Assembly: GCA_022266195.1 (NCBI GenBank)
Contig: WHVY01000001.1
Span: forward strand, 14,322,001-14,386,000
DNA from: Tetranychus cinnabarinus
Taxonomy: Eukaryota; Arthropoda; Arachnida; Trombidiformes; Tetranychidae
Length of the DNA: 64,000 nucleotides
Direction of reading: 5' to 3'
Shown: positions 60,717 through 64,000 of the stretch, in pieces
How positions within the stretch are numbered: position 1 is the first letter of the stretch
Layout of the letters: each line of letters opens with the position of its first letter
The notes under the pieces: generated by a model
What the model was told of the DNA's origin: nothing
Seen by the model: the letters and a program-made list of their open reading frames with translations, nothing else
Databases searched by the model: none
Translations under genes and position numbers: made by a program

Positions 60717-61040
60717 ATGCATCGTTTTAATTTCGTCGGCGACCTTGAGCCAATTGCACTTAGCTTCGATACCCTCGAAGAATTATGTGCTGCCCTCAGA
60801 GACCTGTTCCGAGACAGACCAGAAACACTCACCGTAATTATACTTGCTGATGCCATCGCTCAAACTTCCATGAATGCAGCTGAAATCAAAGCCTGGCTAA
60901 GATGTACTAGAGCGTTCATCAAGAGACAAGCAGAAATTGCTATAATTTCCGAGTTGATGATGAAAATACGGTCAAAGTCTGGAGAGATACCAACAGATAG
61001 AAGATCGAGGCAATTTTTTTCGCAAAGAATGCAAGTTTAA
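60717..61040 (+). CDS. Orphan 107-residue ORF with atypical composition
   Basis: One open frame from ATG to TAA with no intron. Its coding sequence is visibly richer in G+C than the surrounding DNA and uses many C/G-ending codons. The product begins MHRFNFVGDLEPIALSFD and is predicted mainly helical, with an acidic first half and a basic C-terminal end (RSKSGEIPTDRRSRQFFSQR). No family was recognised. The compositional contrast suggests a recent arrival, a captured host exon or a piece of a mobile element, rather than a long-resident gene. A chance frame is less likely but not excluded. Confidence 0.4.
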   Translation: MHRFNFVGDLEPIALSFDTLEELCAALRDLFRDRPETLTVIILADAIAQTSMNAAEIKAWLRCTRAFIKRQAEIAIISELMMKIRSKSGEIPTDRRSRQFFSQRMQV

Positions 61041-62674
61041 ACCATAGTAGCATAAACCGTTCGTTAATTATGAATGGCAACAGGAGTTTAGGCGTTTACA
61101 AATAAAAACGTTCAGTTTGTCTTTCTGATGATTTCTCCATCAACGGAGAAAAACGTAAGTCTTACGCTAAATTGTTTAATCAAAACACTATAAAATATTG
61201 TGATAATGATCGTTATTAATTTACAGTTCCAACGCGACGAATAAAACTTTCAAGTTACACAATGTTTTCATAGATTTTTATGTACTTTAGCTTTTTCAGT
61301 TAGTTTTTGGTACAATTATTAAGAAGATAAGCGCAATTATTTATAAATGAAGTAATGAACCAAATACAAGACAAAGGGATGAATCAAAATAAACAAATGT
61401 TAAAAACAGCAAAGTTGCGCAGAAAATAATCAAAATTATATGCTCAAAAATTGATTCCTAATACATAATATTGAAAATATTTAAAAGCTAAATTGTATTA
61501 GAAAGGTCATGCTGGATATCACTGGCTTTGATCACTTCGATGGAGCGAAGATCATCAGACGACAATATTCAAGATGCTAGAATAGTGTATCCGCAAGTGG
61601 CGACAGTGAGTTGACAAACGGCCAGAATAGCAGCCTGGACGGTTCCGTCCATGTAAGCAAAAGAAAGAAAAAAAATTGTGACTTTTCCGGGTTGACTTTC
61701 ATCTTTTAATTGGTCCTGTAAAGTTGAACTCTTACGGTTGAGCCTAATGAACATACTTGTCCACATGTTTTACAAATTTTGTTAACCATTTGAACATTAG
61801 ATTTGAATTTGAAATTTAATTTTACATTTGAGACTTTTGAATGAAACCAAAGACAAAAAGTTTCAATAACAAAGAAAACAAAAGATGCAGTCAAGTGTCT
61901 AGTAATTTTACAAATGATTGGCAATAAATTAACTCGATTAACAGGGAAACTAATTTTCATCTTTTACTTCGTTTTACAATTGCATTTAAAACTTTTGTTC
62001 AGCTGATGAATGAAAATGAATAAGATTGATGAGAAGCACACATTTGAATGTGAAACAATTTCGGAATGAAGAGAGAGAAAATGTTGAACGAAAATTAAAA
62101 GCTTCTTGTTAAACATTTTCACAAAGGTAACAAACGATTCCAGTAACATTGTATAACATTATTTGCTGGTGAAGTGAAACTTGATTAGTATCTGGAAAGT
62201 GTGCATTTAAATTTGATTCCAATTGCGATTAAACCTCGAAACCAGGAAACTCCAAGTTTATTTATAGTTGAGTTTCTTCACGACATTATCATCACAATTA
62301 AAAAACTTTGAAAGTTCAATTTGTTGACTAATAAGCGCAAAATGACAAATTTCGTTACATTAACGGACAAATTAAGGGTTCGACACTTTTGTTCAAGTAT
62401 CGTTTTGGAGCGTTTTTGTGTTTTTTATTCTCGATTCTAGCACTATTAAGTGGTCAAGATTGAAATGAAAAGATTGAAGTTGGCTCATCACAAGTTTAAT
62501 TTGAGCTTGTTGACTTGATTTCATTTTACACTTGAAACTGTTGTCAATGGAAGTGCAAAAGAGTTTGAATTGTCAAAATTTATTCTGGGCTTTTCTTTGC
62601 AATTGATTGTTGTGATGATTAATTGTAATGATTTAACTTGATTAGTCGCATTCACTGTGTGCCCAGCAACAGGT
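61041..62674. other. Intergenic with one GC-richer patch
   Basis: A patch at about 61500-61660 is less AT-rich and carries minus-strand open frames (61569-61766, 61706-61960), but none has domain similarity or a convincing exon structure. The right end is probably the 3' UTR of the next minus-strand gene. Confidence 0.35.
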
Positions 62675-63063
62675 TCACTGCATAATCAATGCGGTCATGT
62701 TTTTCTCTGGACAAGGCTCCAAGTGATGCATTGGAAAAACTTGGATAAAATCGTTTTGAAATTCAGCCTCGGCTGATCCCATGGGCGGTGGATTACCAAG
62801 ATCGCGTACATGTTGACCACGCTGACCTTGGTCATATTGGGAACCATTCATGGAGCTTGCTACTGCTGTCTCTGTTTGAGCTTGACGTTTATTTCGCTTT
62901 ATTTTAATCACAATGAATGTACACGCGATAAGAGCTGCAATTGTTAATACGGACAGAGCAACTGTTATTTTCATATAAGTTTTGTTAACAACAACTACAA
63001 CAGGAACACAAATGCGGTCACTTTTTATCTCGTACCCATTAACATCGGCAACTTCATCACCAC
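62675..63063 (-). CDS. Last coding exon of a single-pass membrane protein (partial)
   Basis: An acceptor (CTTTTCTTTAG) at 63064 opens a 129-codon phase-1 exon ending in a stop at 62675. It begins with a luminal part (GDEVADVNGYEIKSDRICVP), then a hydrophobic run VVVVV and an N-glycosylation-type NKT. A transmembrane helix follows (ALSVLTIAALIACTFIVIKI), then a basic stop-transfer KRNKR and a cytosolic tail of about 75 residues. The layout is that of a type I membrane protein C-terminus. The extracellular exons lie further right, beyond what could be recognised, and the family is unknown. Confidence 0.55.
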
Positions 63064-64000
63064 CTAAAGAAAAGCAAAAAACATCAAAATATTAATAAAC
63101 TCTCGATCGTAATGAATGATAAAATTGTTTGTCAGTTATGTTTACATTCAACAACTTGTACTGAATCGATCCTAATAAACATTCAAATTTTTAGATATCA
63201 AAGTTAGTCAAAGAAATCTAGACTCTCTAAGTCAGTCTAAGTGCTTCCTCATCGACTGCCGACTGATCGTCAAAAACTTGTGATAGCGATTCATTTTGTG
63301 GACTAAATTCATCAACTAAATTATGGAAGCCAAGCCCAAAGTCTTTATCTCTTGAAAAATGTCAATCTCAAAAATCGCGATTTCTAAACTTAACCAATTT
63401 CTTCGTAAAACATTTTGATTTTTATGCAAAACTTATTTAAAACTAATACAAGTCAATCCTTATCGGCTGTTTAAACAAGATTCGGAGGCAACTTAAAAAT
63501 TTCAGGTCAATTCAACTGTACAAGGGTCAATGGACTAATAATAATCAACTGATCTCGACTAGAAACTTGACTAGACTAACAAGTATAATTCTCTGTTGAT
63601 AGATGGCGACTTCTTACAGAATTTTCTTTGTCGATTTCAATTTCAAACCTTTTCGAATTGAAAATGAAAGAAAGTTTTTAAAGCTCTTAAAGCAAATAAA
63701 TTTCAAGATTCATATTGGACACGAATTTACAGAAAGTTGTATCAACAAACTTGAAAAATTCATGATCAACAGAATAAGAAGCGAAAAAAACATTTATTTT
63801 CAACTAATAAGTTTCAAGAGAAGTTTTTGTTATACTTTTTTTACCAAAGTTTACCATCTATTATTCATCTTTTGAAAAGTTGGCAGAATCGACGAGATTT
63901 CAAGATGTTTCAATTGATCTTCATCTCACTTTTTTTATCTGAGAAAAAAAAGTTCTTCTCATGATGATATTCATATTAAATAATAATATCACATTATACT
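63064..64000. other. Probable intron of the partial membrane-protein gene
   Basis: No upstream minus-strand exon was recognised before the window ends. The plus-strand open frame at 63603-63875 is AT-rich and without domains. Confidence 0.4.

Noticed and set aside
61569..61960. Minus-strand frames in a GC-richer patch that looked like a terminal exon
   Set aside because: Several frames are open at once, and no splice combination gave a recognisable protein.
63603..63875. 90-codon plus-strand open frame near the right edge
   Set aside because: AT-rich Phe/Lys/Ile composition with no domain; probably within an intron of the minus-strand gene.

Overview
This window looks like nuclear DNA from an arthropod, most likely a mite of the spider-mite type. 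The basis is a strongly AT-rich background, short GT-AG introns (about 50-110 bp in several genes), animal-specific families (SoxD, muscle LIM protein, inward-rectifier K+ channels, GMC oxidoreductase, carboxylesterase) and a short interstitial run of the arthropod telomere motif TTAGG. The species is inferred, not proven. No bacterial operon, CRISPR array, rRNA or tRNA was recognised.

Layout. 1-4.2 kb: gene-poor, with a reverse-transcriptase fragment at the left edge and a foldback MITE. 4.2-10 kb: ATG2 (minus, 4 coding exons). 11.7-16.2 kb: a tight housekeeping cluster of eIF2B-delta (plus), NAA40 (minus) and Mo25/CAB39 (plus). The eIF2B-delta gene carries a 5' leader and first codons copied from the neighbouring Mo25 gene. 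17.5-31.3 kb: two nearly identical intronless Kir channel genes in inverted orientation flank a secreted GMC oxidoreductase, with two copies of one TA-flanked MITE between them. 32-36 kb: a small single-pass membrane protein gene inside one arm of a 1.43 kb inverted duplication, then a near-perfect 79 bp-arm hairpin. 36.1-40.2 kb: a carboxylesterase whose last GC-AG intron, if spliced, gives an HDEL ER-retention tail; then a USP-fold protein that has lost its catalytic cysteine. 41-46 kb: a two-LIM CSRP/Mlp gene (minus). 47.3-49.5 kb: the 3' part of a SoxD gene (minus). 49.5-58.5 kb: about 9 kb with no recognisable exon, perhaps SoxD 5' introns or regulatory DNA. 58.5-60 kb: the second arm of the inverted duplication, with a truncated copy of the membrane-protein gene. 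60-61 kb: a diverged foldback and a GC-rich orphan ORF. 62.7-63.1 kb: the last coding exon of an unrecognised membrane protein running off the right edge.

The genes do not form one pathway. The common theme is local rearrangement: chimeric gene birth, inverted duplication with sequence homogenisation, truncated duplicate copies and several foldback elements. Exon boundaries were assigned by hand from splice consensus, reading-frame continuity and family similarity; no alignment or RNA evidence was available.
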